Shown here: positions 1 through 8,521 of the stretch, in pieces
Layout of the letters: each line of letters opens with the position of its first letter
Position numbering within the stretch: position 1 is the first letter of the stretch
Assembly (NCBI RefSeq): GCF_001718695.1
Contig: NZ_CP013420.1
Location: forward strand, 3,038,001-3,102,000
Direction of reading: 5' to 3'
Source: Burkholderia ubonensis
Lineage (GTDB): Bacteria; Pseudomonadota; Gammaproteobacteria; Burkholderiales; Burkholderiaceae
Length of the DNA stretch: 64,000 bases
Translations under genes and position numbers: made by a program
The notes under the pieces: generated by a model
The model's input: only the letters and a program-made list of their open reading frames with translations
Told to the model about the DNA's origin: nothing
The model's database searches: none

Positions 1-163
1 GGCCCGGCGTCAGCGCGAGCCCGCTGCTCGATGCCACCGGCTCGCGCGTCTTCCATACCAGATGCGCCGCCGCGTCCGGCAGCGACGCGAGTACGTCGTG
101 CGGGCCGGTGAGGTCGAGCTGCTGAACGCCCGGAAATACGAGAAAGCCGATATGCAGAGTCAT
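1..163 (-). CDS. DJ-1/PfpI family protein, 5' part only
   Basis: Only the first 54 codons lie in the window; the frame is open to the left edge. The start MTLHIGFLVFPGVQQLDLTG and the following DVLASLP segment are the first beta-strand and helix of the DJ-1/PfpI (class I glutamine amidotransferase-like) fold, as in isonitrile-hydratase/InhA-like proteins. A CCGGAG ribosome site precedes the ATG. The gene diverges from a GlxA regulator whose own N-terminus is the same fold. Divergent pairing suggests the regulator controls this gene, which is inference. The catalytic cysteine region lies outside the window, so the enzymatic activity cannot be judged. Confidence 0.8.
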   Translation of the reverse strand, partial: MTLHIGFLVFPGVQQLDLTGPHDVLASLPDAAAHLVWKTREPVASSSGLALTPG

Positions 164-280
164 GCGAACACTCCGGAAGAGAAGGACAAGCGCCGCTGCC
201 GGCGCACGATGGACAGATCGATTCTAGGCGGGTAGTGTTTGGCGAAATTGCCATCTCTCCCACGTTTTCCGCCAATCGAC

Positions 281-1252
281 ATGTCTACCGTTCCGCGCTC
301 GATCTTCGTGCTGGCGTTCCCCGGCGCGCAACTGCTCGACGTGACCGGGCCGCTGCAGGTGTTCGCGTCCGTCAACGAGCTCGCGCTCGAGCGCGGGCAG
401 GCCGCGCCGTACGCGCCGCGCGTCGTGGCTGCCGACGCGGGGCCGGTCGCGACGTCGTCGGGCCTCGTCGTGATCGCCGATTCGCTGCGTTCGGCGGGCG
501 GGCATCCCGATACGGTGATCGTCGCGGGCGGCATGGGCGTGCACGCGGCGTCGCGGGACGCACGGCTGATCCGCTGGGTCCGGCGGCAGGCAGAGCGGTC
601 GCGACGGGTCGCATCGGTCTGCACGGGGGCGTTCCTGCTGGCCGAAGCCGGCCTGCTCGACGGGCGCCGCGCGGTCACCCACTGGACGCGCTGCGACGAG
701 CTCGCGGCGCGCTATCCGCGCATCCGCGTCGAAGCGGATCCGATCTTCATCCGCGAGGGCGCGTTGTGGACGTCGGCCGGCGTGACGGCCGGCATCGATC
801 TCGCGCTTGCGCTCGTCGAGGAGGATCTCGGGCGCTCGATCGCGCTCGACGTCGCGCGCGAGCTCGTCGTGTTCCTGAAGCGTCCGGGCGGGCAGGCCCA
901 ATTCAGCGCGACGCTGTCGATGCAGCAGACCGGCGACCGGTTCGCCGAACTGCATGCGTGGATCGCGGAGCACCTTGCCGCGGACCTGTCCGTGCCGGTG
1001 CTCGCCGAGCGCGCGCGGATGAGCGAGCGCAGCTTCGTGCGGCACTACCGCGCCGAGACCGGGCGCACGCCTGCCCGCGCGGTCGAGCAGATCCGGATCG
1101 AGACCGCGCAGCGCCTGCTTGGCGACACGTCGTGGCCGGTCAAGCGGATTGCCGATCGCTGCGGGTTCGGCTCCGAGGAGACGTTGCGGCGCAGCTTCGT
1201 GCGCGTGCTGGGCGTCACGCCGCAGGGATATCGGGAGCGCTTCGTGCGGTGA
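281..1252 (+). CDS. GlxA family transcriptional regulator (DJ-1/PfpI domain + AraC HTH)
   Basis: A 323-residue regulator. Residues about 5-175 form a DJ-1/PfpI-like domain (FVLAFPGAQLLDVTGPLQVF; VCTGAFLLAEAGLLDGR with the nucleophile-elbow cysteine followed by THW). The C-terminal 110 residues are an AraC-type double helix-turn-helix (LAERARMSERSFVRHYRAETG, then IADRCGFGSEETLRRSF). This architecture is typical of GlxA/FtrA/ArgR-like regulators, where the N-terminal domain senses a ligand rather than acting as an enzyme. An in-frame TTG at 239 would add 14 residues; ATG 281 fits the family start better. It diverges from the DJ-1/PfpI gene at the left edge, its likely target. Confidence 0.9.
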   Translation: MSTVPRSIFVLAFPGAQLLDVTGPLQVFASVNELALERGQAAPYAPRVVAADAGPVATSSGLVVIADSLRSAGGHPDTVIVAGGMGVHAASRDARLIRWVRRQAERSRRVASVCTGAFLLAEAGLLDGRRAVTHWTRCDELAARYPRIRVEADPIFIREGALWTSAGVTAGIDLALALVEEDLGRSIALDVARELVVFLKRPGGQAQFSATLSMQQTGDRFAELHAWIAEHLAADLSVPVLAERARMSERSFVRHYRAETGRTPARAVEQIRIETAQRLLGDTSWPVKRIADRCGFGSEETLRRSFVRVLGVTPQGYRERFVR

Positions 1253-1448
1253 TGGGGCGAGGCGGGATGCTCACGATGCGATTACCGGATGTGGTCGGGT
1301 GCGATGTGAGGCAATCGCATGGAAGTCGCGCACTTTGAGGCCGAGGCGGCGCGTACTGTTCGGGCTTGCGGAACAATGGGCCGGGGCTTGTGCCGCGGCC
1401 GGTGGGCGCTCTATCCTGTTCTGTTGGCGATTCGTACAGGGGCGCAGC

Positions 1449-2423
1449 ATGGACCGTATCCAGGCAATGGAAGTTTTCACCCGCGTGGTCGATGCGAACA
1501 GCTTCACGCGCGCGGCGGATACGCTCACGATGCCGCGCGCGTCGGTGACGACGATCATCCAGAATCTCGAGGCGCTGCTCGGCGTGCGCCTCCTGCACCG
1601 GACGACGCGCCGGCTGTCGCTGACGCCGGAAGGCGCCGCGTACTACGAGCATTGCGTGAAGATCATCGCGGAGATCGCGGAGGCCGACGCGAGCTTCCAG
1701 ACCGGCAACCGCAAGCCGAGCGGCGTGCTGCGCGTCCACATGCCGAACGCGCTCGGGCGGCGGCTCGTGATTCCCGCGCTGCCGGCGTTCCGCCAGCGCT
1801 ATCCGGACATCACGCTCGATCTCGGGCTCTCCGACCGGCCGGTCGACCCGATCGAGGAGGGCATCGACTGCATGATCCGCGTCGGGCCGCTCGAGGATTC
1901 GTCGATGGTCGCGCGGCGGATCGGGATGCTCAAGCGCGTGACCTGCGCATCGCCCGATTACCTGAAGCGTCACGGCGATCCGCACGAGATCGCCGATCTC
2001 GCCGAGCACCTCGCGGTGAATTTCCGCTCGAGCCACGGCGCGCGGCCGATACCGTGGGTGTTCGTGATCGACGGCAAGCCGGTGGAGATCAGGCTGAAGT
2101 CGACCGTCACGGTCAACGATTCGGATGCCTACGTGACCTGCGGCCTCGAAGGTTTCGGGATGATCCAGCCGACGCTGTTCATGGTGCTGCCGCATCTTCT
2201 CGACGGTTCGCTGCTGGAGGTGCTGCCGGGCTTCAATCCGAAGCCGAAGCCGATTTCGATCGTCTATCCGCACAACCGGCACTTGTCCACGAAGGTGCGC
2301 GTGTTCGCCGACTGGATCCAGGAATTGTTCGAGTCGACGCCGTCGATGGAGGGCGGGGAGGATTGGCGGAGCAGGTTGCAGGCGCGTGCGAGTGATGTGA
2401 GTCGCGGGTCGGTGGCGGCGTAG
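1449..2423 (+). CDS. LysR family transcriptional regulator
   Basis: A 324-residue LysR-type regulator. Residues 1-60 hold the winged helix-turn-helix (MEVFTRVVDANSFTRAADTL, with SVTTIIQNLEALLGVRLLHRTTRR as the recognition and dimer-linker segment). From about residue 90 there is the periplasmic-binding-like effector domain, with the usual LRVHMPNALGR strand and the GLGF-like element CGLEGFGMI. The C-terminus (HLSTKVRVFADWIQELF) matches the CrgA/DmlR-like subgroup. The ATG at 1449 gives the canonical MDRIQAM start. No divergent target gene is adjacent: 196 bp upstream separate it from the GlxA gene, and a tRNA lies downstream on the other strand. Its effector is unknown. Confidence 0.9.
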   Translation: MDRIQAMEVFTRVVDANSFTRAADTLTMPRASVTTIIQNLEALLGVRLLHRTTRRLSLTPEGAAYYEHCVKIIAEIAEADASFQTGNRKPSGVLRVHMPNALGRRLVIPALPAFRQRYPDITLDLGLSDRPVDPIEEGIDCMIRVGPLEDSSMVARRIGMLKRVTCASPDYLKRHGDPHEIADLAEHLAVNFRSSHGARPIPWVFVIDGKPVEIRLKSTVTVNDSDAYVTCGLEGFGMIQPTLFMVLPHLLDGSLLEVLPGFNPKPKPISIVYPHNRHLSTKVRVFADWIQELFESTPSMEGGEDWRSRLQARASDVSRGSVAA

Positions 2424-2650
2424 CGACGAACGGGAGGCGCCGGCGCGACGAGTGCGGAGGATGAAATCGTGGTGGTGGGCGTGGGCATCGTGCTGCGGCT
2501 CCGGGCAGCACGCTGGTGGCGGCAGTTGGTCGGCTGCTGAGCGGGGCGGTGACGCGGGAGATGCGCCCGATGAGTTGGCTGCGCTTGCGCCACCGGAGGC
2601 CGGCGACAGAATCAAGGTTCGCGGACAACCGTAGAGCCAGAACTGAAAAA

Positions 2651-2681
2651 GCCCGGTAGATCAAAGATCTACCGGGCTTTT
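2651..2681. terminator. Bidirectional rho-independent terminator
   Basis: A perfect 12-bp stem (gcccggtagatc / gatctaccgggc) around an AAA loop has A5 on its left and T4 on its right, so it can work on both strands. It lies 6 nt beyond the 3' end of the minus-strand tRNA gene and 227 bp after the LysR gene. The 2424-2650 stretch before it holds no gene I can support. Confidence 0.9.
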
Positions 2682-2686
2682 GCATT

Positions 2687-2763
<77 letters not shown>

Positions 2764-2885
2764 GAAGACTTGAATTATGCTGATACCCAACCGGGGTGTC
2801 AACACCTTTTTTCATATTTTCTCGAAAAAAGTTGCCGGCGCCGCGCTCCGGCCCGCCGCAAGGGCCGAAGCAGGCGCCTCAACCG

Positions 2886-4544
2886 TCAATCCTGCGCATA
2901 GATATTCGAATCCTTCGTCTCCTTGACGAACAGCAGCCCGATCACGAACGTGACCAGCGCGATCACGATCGGATACCACAGCCCCGAGTAGATGTTGCCC
3001 TGCGCCGCGACGATCGCGAACGCGGTTGCCGGCAGGAAGCCGCCGAACCAGCCGTTGCCGATGTGATACGGCAGCGACATCGACGTATAGCGGATCCGCG
3101 TCGGGAACATCTCGACCAGCATCGCGGCGATCGGCCCGTAGACCGCCGTCACGTAGATCACGAGGATCGTCAGGATCACGATCGTCATCGGCCAGTTGAG
3201 CCGCGCGGGATCGGCCTTCGCCGGATAGCCGGCGGACTTCAGCGTCGCGGCGAGCGTCTTGTCGAACGCCGCGCCCTTCGCCTTCGCATCGGCCGCCTTG
3301 CCGTCGTACGCGTCGATCACGGTGTCGCCGACCTTGATCTGCGCGGTCGCGCCGGCCGGCGCCGCGACGTTCTCGTAGTTCAGGCCCGCCTTCGCGAGTG
3401 CGCTCTTCGCGATGTCGCACGAGTTCGTGAACTTCGACGTGCCGACCGGGTTGAACTGGAACGAGCAGGCGGCGGGATCGGCGACGACGGTGATCGGCGC
3501 CTTCATCGTCGCGAGCTCGAGCTGCGGGTTCGCGTAGTGCGTGAGCGCCTTGAACAGCGGGAAGTAGGTCAGCGCCGCGATCAGGCAGCCGGCGAGGATG
3601 ATCGGCTTGCGGCCGATCCGGTCCGACAGCGAGCCGAAGAACACGAAGAACGGCGTGCCGATCAGGAGCGCGATCGCGATCAGGATGTTCGCGCTCGAGC
3701 CGTCGACCTTCAGCGTCTGCGTGAGGAAGAACAGCGCGTAGAACTGGCCCGTGTACCACACGACGGCCTGGCCGGCCGTCAGGCCGACGAGCGCGAGGAT
3801 CACGATCTTCAGGTTCTTCCACTGGCCGAACGCCTCGGTCAGCGGCGCCTTCGACGTCTTGCCCTCGGCCTTGATGCGCAGGAACACCGGCGACTCGTTC
3901 AGCTGCAGCCGGATCCACACCGACACGCCGAGCAGCAGGATCGACGCGACGAACGGCACGCGCCAGCCCCACGCGCCGAACGCTTCCTCGCCGATCATCG
4001 TGCGCACGCCGAGGATCACGAGCAGCGACAGGAACAGGCCGAGCGTCGCGGTCGTCTGGATCCACGCGGTGTAGAAGCCGCGCCGGTGCGAGGGCGCATG
4101 CTCCGCGACATAGGTCGCCGCGCCGCCGTACTCGCCGCCGAGCGCGAGGCCCTGCAGCAGCCGCATCGCGATGAAGATCACCGGCGCGGCGATGCCGATC
4201 GACGCATAGCCGGGCAGGAAGCCGACCACGAACGTCGAGACGCCCATGATCACGATCGTCACGAGGAACGTGTGCTTGCGGCCGACGAGGTCGCCGAGCC
4301 GTCCGAACACGATCGCGCCGAACGGGCGCACCGCGAAGCCGGCCGCGAAGCCGAGCAGCGTGAAGATGAAGGCGGCGGTCGGGTTGACGCCGGAGAAGAA
4401 GCTCTTGCTGATGAAGGCCGCGAGCGAGCCGGCCAGGTAGAAGTCGTACCACTCGAACACGGTGCCGAGCGACGACGCGAAGATCACCTTCTTCTCTTCG
4501 CCCGTCATCGGCGCGCGCGCAATTTGCCCGCCTAACGTTGCCAT
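2886..4544 (-). CDS. MFS transporter, metabolite:H+ symporter (MHS/ProP-like) family
   Basis: A 552-residue inner-membrane carrier. EWYDFYL (31-37) and GRLGDLVGRKH (81-91) are hallmark MHS/MFS motifs, RLLQGLALGGEYGGA (128-142) is the MHS TM4 signature, and SDRIGRK (307-313) is the second motif A. About 12 helices are evident. It is longer than usual (430-450) because a hydrophilic insert of about 115 residues (335-452) lies between TM9 and TM10, on the predicted periplasmic side, with two cysteines (360, 376). The substrate is not deducible; relatives carry organic acids or osmolytes. A GGAGA site precedes the start. It lies downstream of the histidine kinase on the same strand with a 224-bp gap, so it probably has its own promoter. 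Confidence 0.9.
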   Translation of the reverse strand: MATLGGQIARAPMTGEEKKVIFASSLGTVFEWYDFYLAGSLAAFISKSFFSGVNPTAAFIFTLLGFAAGFAVRPFGAIVFGRLGDLVGRKHTFLVTIVIMGVSTFVVGFLPGYASIGIAAPVIFIAMRLLQGLALGGEYGGAATYVAEHAPSHRRGFYTAWIQTTATLGLFLSLLVILGVRTMIGEEAFGAWGWRVPFVASILLLGVSVWIRLQLNESPVFLRIKAEGKTSKAPLTEAFGQWKNLKIVILALVGLTAGQAVVWYTGQFYALFFLTQTLKVDGSSANILIAIALLIGTPFFVFFGSLSDRIGRKPIILAGCLIAALTYFPLFKALTHYANPQLELATMKAPITVVADPAACSFQFNPVGTSKFTNSCDIAKSALAKAGLNYENVAAPAGATAQIKVGDTVIDAYDGKAADAKAKGAAFDKTLAATLKSAGYPAKADPARLNWPMTIVILTILVIYVTAVYGPIAAMLVEMFPTRIRYTSMSLPYHIGNGWFGGFLPATAFAIVAAQGNIYSGLWYPIVIALVTFVIGLLFVKETKDSNIYAQD

Positions 4545-4768
4545 GAATCGTCTCCAAGTCTCTTGATATAGGTGTTGGGTCGCCCTGAAGGCGAGCCTGT
4601 CGACGATTATTGGCAGGCAAACTTACGGCGCACTGACTCGCAGGCATAAAACGATGCCACGTTAACCCGCGGCGAACGGCTGTCTTCGTGTGTCGTTCGC
4701 TCGGGAAACGGCACGCGAGTTCGCGCAGTCAGCCGTGCTGCGGCGGGATGTTGCGGCGCATGTCAGGG

Positions 4769-6331
4769 TTATTCCGGGGCCGGGTCGTGCAAGGGGAGCG
4801 TCACGCGCACGAGCGTGCCCGCGAGACGCGGCGTCGCCTGGTAGACGTGATCGTCGAGCGTCAGCGTGCCGCCGTGCTGCGCGACGATCTCGCGCACGAT
4901 CGCGAGCCCGAGGCCGCTGCCGTCGCCTTCGCGGCCGAGGATCCGGTAGAAGCGCTCGAGCACGCGCTCGCGTTCGGCGGCGGGGATGCCGGGGCCCGTG
5001 TCCTCGACTTCCAGGTGCGCGAGCCGCGCGGCGCGATCCTTGCGCACCCGCACGGTGATGCGGCCGCCTTCCGGCGTATAGCGGATCGCGTTGTCGATCA
5101 GGTTGCCGAGCATCTCGCGCAGCATCAGCGGATTGCCGTCGACGTCGAGCGGCGCGCCATCGTCGCCGGCGCCGGCGTCCGGGCCTTCGTAGCCGAGGTC
5201 CATCCGCTTCGCGAGCGCGGCCTGCACCCAGTCGCGCACCGCGCGCCGCGCAAGCGGCGCGATGTCGACGGGCTCGAACATCAGCCCGCTCGCGCGGTTC
5301 TCGGCACGCGCGAGCGCGAGCAACTGCGTGACGAGCCGCGCGGCCTGCTCGGAACTCGTCGCGATCTGTTCGAGCGAGCGCTGCACGTCCGCGGACACGT
5401 CGTGGCGCAGCGCGAATTCGGCCTGCGTGCGCAGCCCGGCGAGCGGCGTCTTCATCTGGTGCGCGGCGTCGGCGATGAAGCGCTTCTGCAGCGCCATGCT
5501 CTGTTCGAGGCGCGCGAGCAGGTCGTTGAACGACGTGACGAGCGGCTCGATCTCGGGCGGCGCGCGCTGCGCCTCGACGGGCGACAGGTCGTCCGGACGC
5601 CGCGCGCGGATGTGGGCCTGCAGCGCGTTGAGCGGCGCGAGCCCGCGCGACAGCCCGAACCAGACGAGCAGGATCGCGAGCGGCAGGATCACGAATTGCG
5701 GCAGGATCACGCCCTTGATGATGTCGTTGGCGAGCGCGTTGCGCTTGTCGAGCGTCTCGCCGACCTGCACGAGCACCGGCTGCGGGCCGCTCGGCTGCGG
5801 CAGCGCGACTGTTGTATACGCGACGCGGACGTCGTTGCCGCGCAGCAGGTCGTCGCGGAACGCGACGACGCCCGGCGGCGGGCGATCCTCGTCGCGCGGC
5901 AGCGGCAGGTCCGCTTCGCCCGCGACCAGCTCGCCGCGCGTGCCGAGCACCTGGAAGTAGACGCTGTCGACGTTGTCCGCGCGCAGGAAGTCGCGGGTCG
6001 CCTGCGGCAGCGTCAGCTCGGCGACGCCGTTGACAGGGTGGATCTGCCGCGCGAGCACGTACGCGTTGGTCTCGAGCGCGCGATCGAACGGCCCGTTCGC
6101 GATCGTCTTCGCGACGAGATACGTGACGGCGATGCTCATCGGCCACAGCAGCAGGAGCGGCGCGAGCATCCAGTCGAGTATCTCGCCGAACAGCGAGCGC
6201 GGCCGCGCAGCCTCGGGCGCGTCGGTTTCGTCGGGCGGCGCGAACGGGTTCTCGTAGCGCGCATCGCGCGCGGCGTCGGCGGCGGAAGCGGGTTCGCCGG
6301 TCGGGTGGCGGGAACGGGCCGGCGTGGCCAT
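4769..6331 (-). CDS. Sensor histidine kinase (TctE/QseC-like)
   Basis: A 520-residue membrane kinase. Order: a proline-rich cytoplasmic tail (1-50), TM1 (about 51-75), a periplasmic sensor resembling the 2CSK N-terminal domain (76-205), TM2 (207-227), HAMP-like linker, H-box with phosphoacceptor His291 (ADAAHQMKTPLAG), N-box LGNLIDNAIRY (408-418), G1 DTGPGIP (444-450) and G2 GSGLGLAIV (471-479). All catalytic motifs are intact. It lies directly downstream of its response regulator and should phosphorylate Asp51 of that protein. The TctE-like sensor suggests a small-molecule, possibly carboxylate, signal; the MFS gene downstream could be a target (inference). Confidence 0.92.
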   Translation of the reverse strand: MATPARSRHPTGEPASAADAARDARYENPFAPPDETDAPEAARPRSLFGEILDWMLAPLLLLWPMSIAVTYLVAKTIANGPFDRALETNAYVLARQIHPVNGVAELTLPQATRDFLRADNVDSVYFQVLGTRGELVAGEADLPLPRDEDRPPPGVVAFRDDLLRGNDVRVAYTTVALPQPSGPQPVLVQVGETLDKRNALANDIIKGVILPQFVILPLAILLVWFGLSRGLAPLNALQAHIRARRPDDLSPVEAQRAPPEIEPLVTSFNDLLARLEQSMALQKRFIADAAHQMKTPLAGLRTQAEFALRHDVSADVQRSLEQIATSSEQAARLVTQLLALARAENRASGLMFEPVDIAPLARRAVRDWVQAALAKRMDLGYEGPDAGAGDDGAPLDVDGNPLMLREMLGNLIDNAIRYTPEGGRITVRVRKDRAARLAHLEVEDTGPGIPAAERERVLERFYRILGREGDGSGLGLAIVREIVAQHGGTLTLDDHVYQATPRLAGTLVRVTLPLHDPAPE

Positions 6332-6349
6332 CGCGGCGACGGACGGCCG

Positions 6350-7082
6350 TCAGCGCAGCGGCGTGCCGGCTGGCGCGGGGTGGGGCTGGCTCCGCCGCGT
6401 CGGACGCAGGGGCGGCGGCGACTTTCTCGAGGCAGTAGCCGAGCCCGCGCACGGTGGCGATTCGCACGCCGCTCGGCTCGATCTTCTTGCGCAGCCGGTG
6501 CACGTAGACCTCGATCGCGTTGTTGCTGACTTCCTCGCCCCATTCGCACAGGTGGTCGACGAGCTGCTCCTTCGACACGAGGCGGCCGATCCGCTGCAGC
6601 AGCACTTCGAGCAGGCCGAGCTCGCGCGCGGACAGGTCGAGCACGCGGTCGTTCGCGTACGCGATGCGGCCGACCTGGTCGAACGCGAGCGAGCCGTGCC
6701 GCACGACGGTCGGGCCGCCGCCCGCGCCGCGCCGGGTCAGCGCGCGCACGCGCGCCTCGAGTTCGTTGAGCGCGAACGGCTTGGCCATGTAGTCGTCGGC
6801 GCCGAGGTCGAGGCCCTTCACGCGCTCGTCGACGCTGTCGGCGGCGGTCAGGATCAGCACGGGGAGGTTGGAATTGCGTGCGCGCAGGCGCTTCAGGACG
6901 TCGAGCCCGGACAGCTTCGGCAGGCCGAGATCGAGGATCAGCAGGTCGAACGTCTGCATCGACAGGGCCGTGTCGGCCTCGACGCCGTTCTTCACGTGGT
7001 CGACGGCATAGCCCGATTGGCGGAGTGACCGGGTGAGGCCGTCCGCGAGTATGCTGTCATCTTCGGCGATGAGAATTCGCAT
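6350..7082 (-). CDS. OmpR-family response regulator, frameshifted at its C-terminal tail
   Basis: A receiver domain (1-120; acidic pair D8-D9, phosphoacceptor D51, K101) is followed by an OmpR/PhoB winged helix ([20 protein letters not shown], then [10 protein letters not shown]). Both domains are complete. After [18 protein letters not shown] the original frame has no stop until 4662, running across the whole kinase gene. One extra base in the C-rich stretch near 6385-6400 would instead lead to the TGA at 6352-6350, a tail ending AGTPLR 18 bp before the kinase ATG. I take that as the intended end. The gene diverges from recA, 187 bp away. Confidence 0.85.
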
Positions 7083-7167
7083 GTGCGTGACCGGTGGCCG
7101 GCAGGGCGATCATGCCGGCGCGGCTGTCTCCGAAGTGGTTCGTGTGTTGCACGGCCCAATTGCGGGC

Positions 7168-7198
7168 TTGCATAAAACACTGTTTTTTTATACAGTGT
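7168..7198 (+). promoter_or_regulatory. recA promoter with LexA (SOS) operator
   Basis: The palindrome ACACTGT-N8-ACAGTGT at 7177-7198 contains a perfect gammaproteobacterial-type SOS box, CTGT-N8-ACAG (7180-7195). A candidate -35 (TTGCAT, 7168-7173) and -10 (TACAGT, 7191-7196) with 17-bp spacing place the operator over the promoter, so LexA binding would block RNA polymerase. RecA starts 72 bp after the box. No other perfect CTGT-N8-ACAG was noticed in this intergenic region. Confidence 0.9.
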
Positions 7199-7269
7199 CT
7201 GCATTCGTGCGCAGCGGCTCGTCCGGCGCACCTCAATCAGACGCTGCTCATCATAGCAAAGGACGATTC

Positions 7270-8348
7270 ATGGAAGATAGCAAGAAAGGCTCCGGGCTGA
7301 CTGCAGAGAAGAGCAAGGCGCTGGCCGCCGCGCTCGCGCAGATCGAGAAGCAGTTCGGCAAAGGGTCGATCATGCGCATGGGCGACGGTGAAGCCACCCC
7401 ACCGAGGACATCCAGGTCGTGTCCACGGGCTCGCTGGGCCTCGACATCGCGCTCGGCGTCGGCGGCCTGCCGCGCGGCCGGGTGGTCGAAATCTACGGTC
7501 CGGAATCGTCCGGCAAGACCACGCTCACGCTGCAGGTGATCGCGGAGCTGCAGAAGCTCGGCGGCACCGCGGCGTTCATCGACGCCGAACACGCGCTCGA
7601 CGTCCAGTACGCGTCGAAGCTCGGCGTGAACGTGCCGGAGCTGCTGATCTCGCAGCCGGACACCGGCGAGCAGGCGCTGGAAATCACCGATGCGCTGGTG
7701 CGCTCGGGCTCGATCGACATGATCGTCATCGACTCGGTTGCGGCGCTCGTGCCGAAGGCCGAAATCGAAGGCGAGATGGGCGATTCGCTGCCGGGCCTGC
7801 AGGCGCGCCTGATGTCGCAGGCGCTGCGCAAGCTGACCGGCACGATCAAGCGCACGAACTGCCTCGTGATCTTCATCAACCAGATCCGGATGAAGATCGG
7901 CGTGATGTTCGGCAACCCGGAAACCACGACGGGCGGCAACGCGCTGAAGTTCTATTCGTCGGTGCGTCTCGACATCCGCCGGATCGGCTCGATCAAGAAG
8001 AACGACGAGGTGATCGGCAACGAAACCCGCGTGAAGGTCGTGAAGAACAAGGTGTCGCCGCCGTTCCGCGAAGCGATCTTCGACATCCTGTACGGCGAGG
8101 GCATCTCGCGTCAGGGCGAGATCATCGACCTCGGCGTGCAGGCGAAGATCGTCGACAAGGCGGGCGCCTGGTACAGCTACAACGGCGAGAAGATCGGTCA
8201 GGGCAAGGACAACGCGCGTGAATTCCTGCGCGAGAATCCGGAAATCGCTCGCGAGATCGAGAACCGCATTCGCGAATCGCTCGGCGTCGCCGCGATGCCC
8301 GATGGCGCAGCTGGCAACGAAGCCGAGGCGATGGACGAAGAAGAGTGA
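7270..8348 (+). CDS. recA: RecA recombinase, interrupted by a 5-bp tandem duplication
   Basis: RecA forms ATP-dependent filaments on single-stranded DNA, driving strand exchange and LexA self-cleavage. Here Walker [13 protein letters not shown] motif residues, the L2 loop region around [11 protein letters not shown] and the acidic tail EAEAMDEEE are all present, but in two frames. The start [16 protein letters not shown] runs to MGDGEAT; the rest, from [14 protein letters not shown], is in another frame. The break is CCACC repeated twice in tandem at 7394-7403. Deleting one copy restores MGDGEATEDIQVV exactly. As written, translation gives an 89-residue product without Walker A. Regulation is by the LexA box upstream; a hairpin terminator follows at 8483. 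Confidence 0.93.
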
Positions 8349-8482
8349 TGGCAGGGCGCCGAGGGCAGGCCGGCGAACCGGAAGCGAGCGACACGTCCGA
8401 CGTGACGGGGCGCTCCGGCCGGCGAGCCGCATCCTCGGGCACCGACCGGCGCAGCGCGGGCAGTCGTGCCGCGCATCGCACC

Positions 8483-8514
8483 GAAACGAGGGCATCCGAC
8501 GATGCCCTCGTTTC
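8483..8514 (+). terminator. recA terminator/attenuator hairpin before recX
   Basis: A perfect 14-bp stem (GAAACGAGGGCATC with its complement) and CGAC loop is followed by ATTT. It stands 134 bp after the recA stop. The frame leading into recX is open through it, so it may act as a partial terminator that sets a low recX/recA ratio, as is known for E. coli recA-recX. Confidence 0.75.
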
Positions 8515-8521
8515 ATTTGAG

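Noticed and set aside
2452..2634. Small open frame after the LysR gene (MRRMKSWWWAWASCCGSG...)
   Set aside because: Unusual Trp/Cys content caught the eye, but there is no ribosome site and no recognisable motif; it ends just before the terminator.
4662..7082. An 806-codon open frame spanning the regulator and the whole kinase gene
   Set aside because: Only its first part matches a response regulator; the rest is an arginine/alanine-rich shadow of the kinase caused by high G+C and an indel near 6390.
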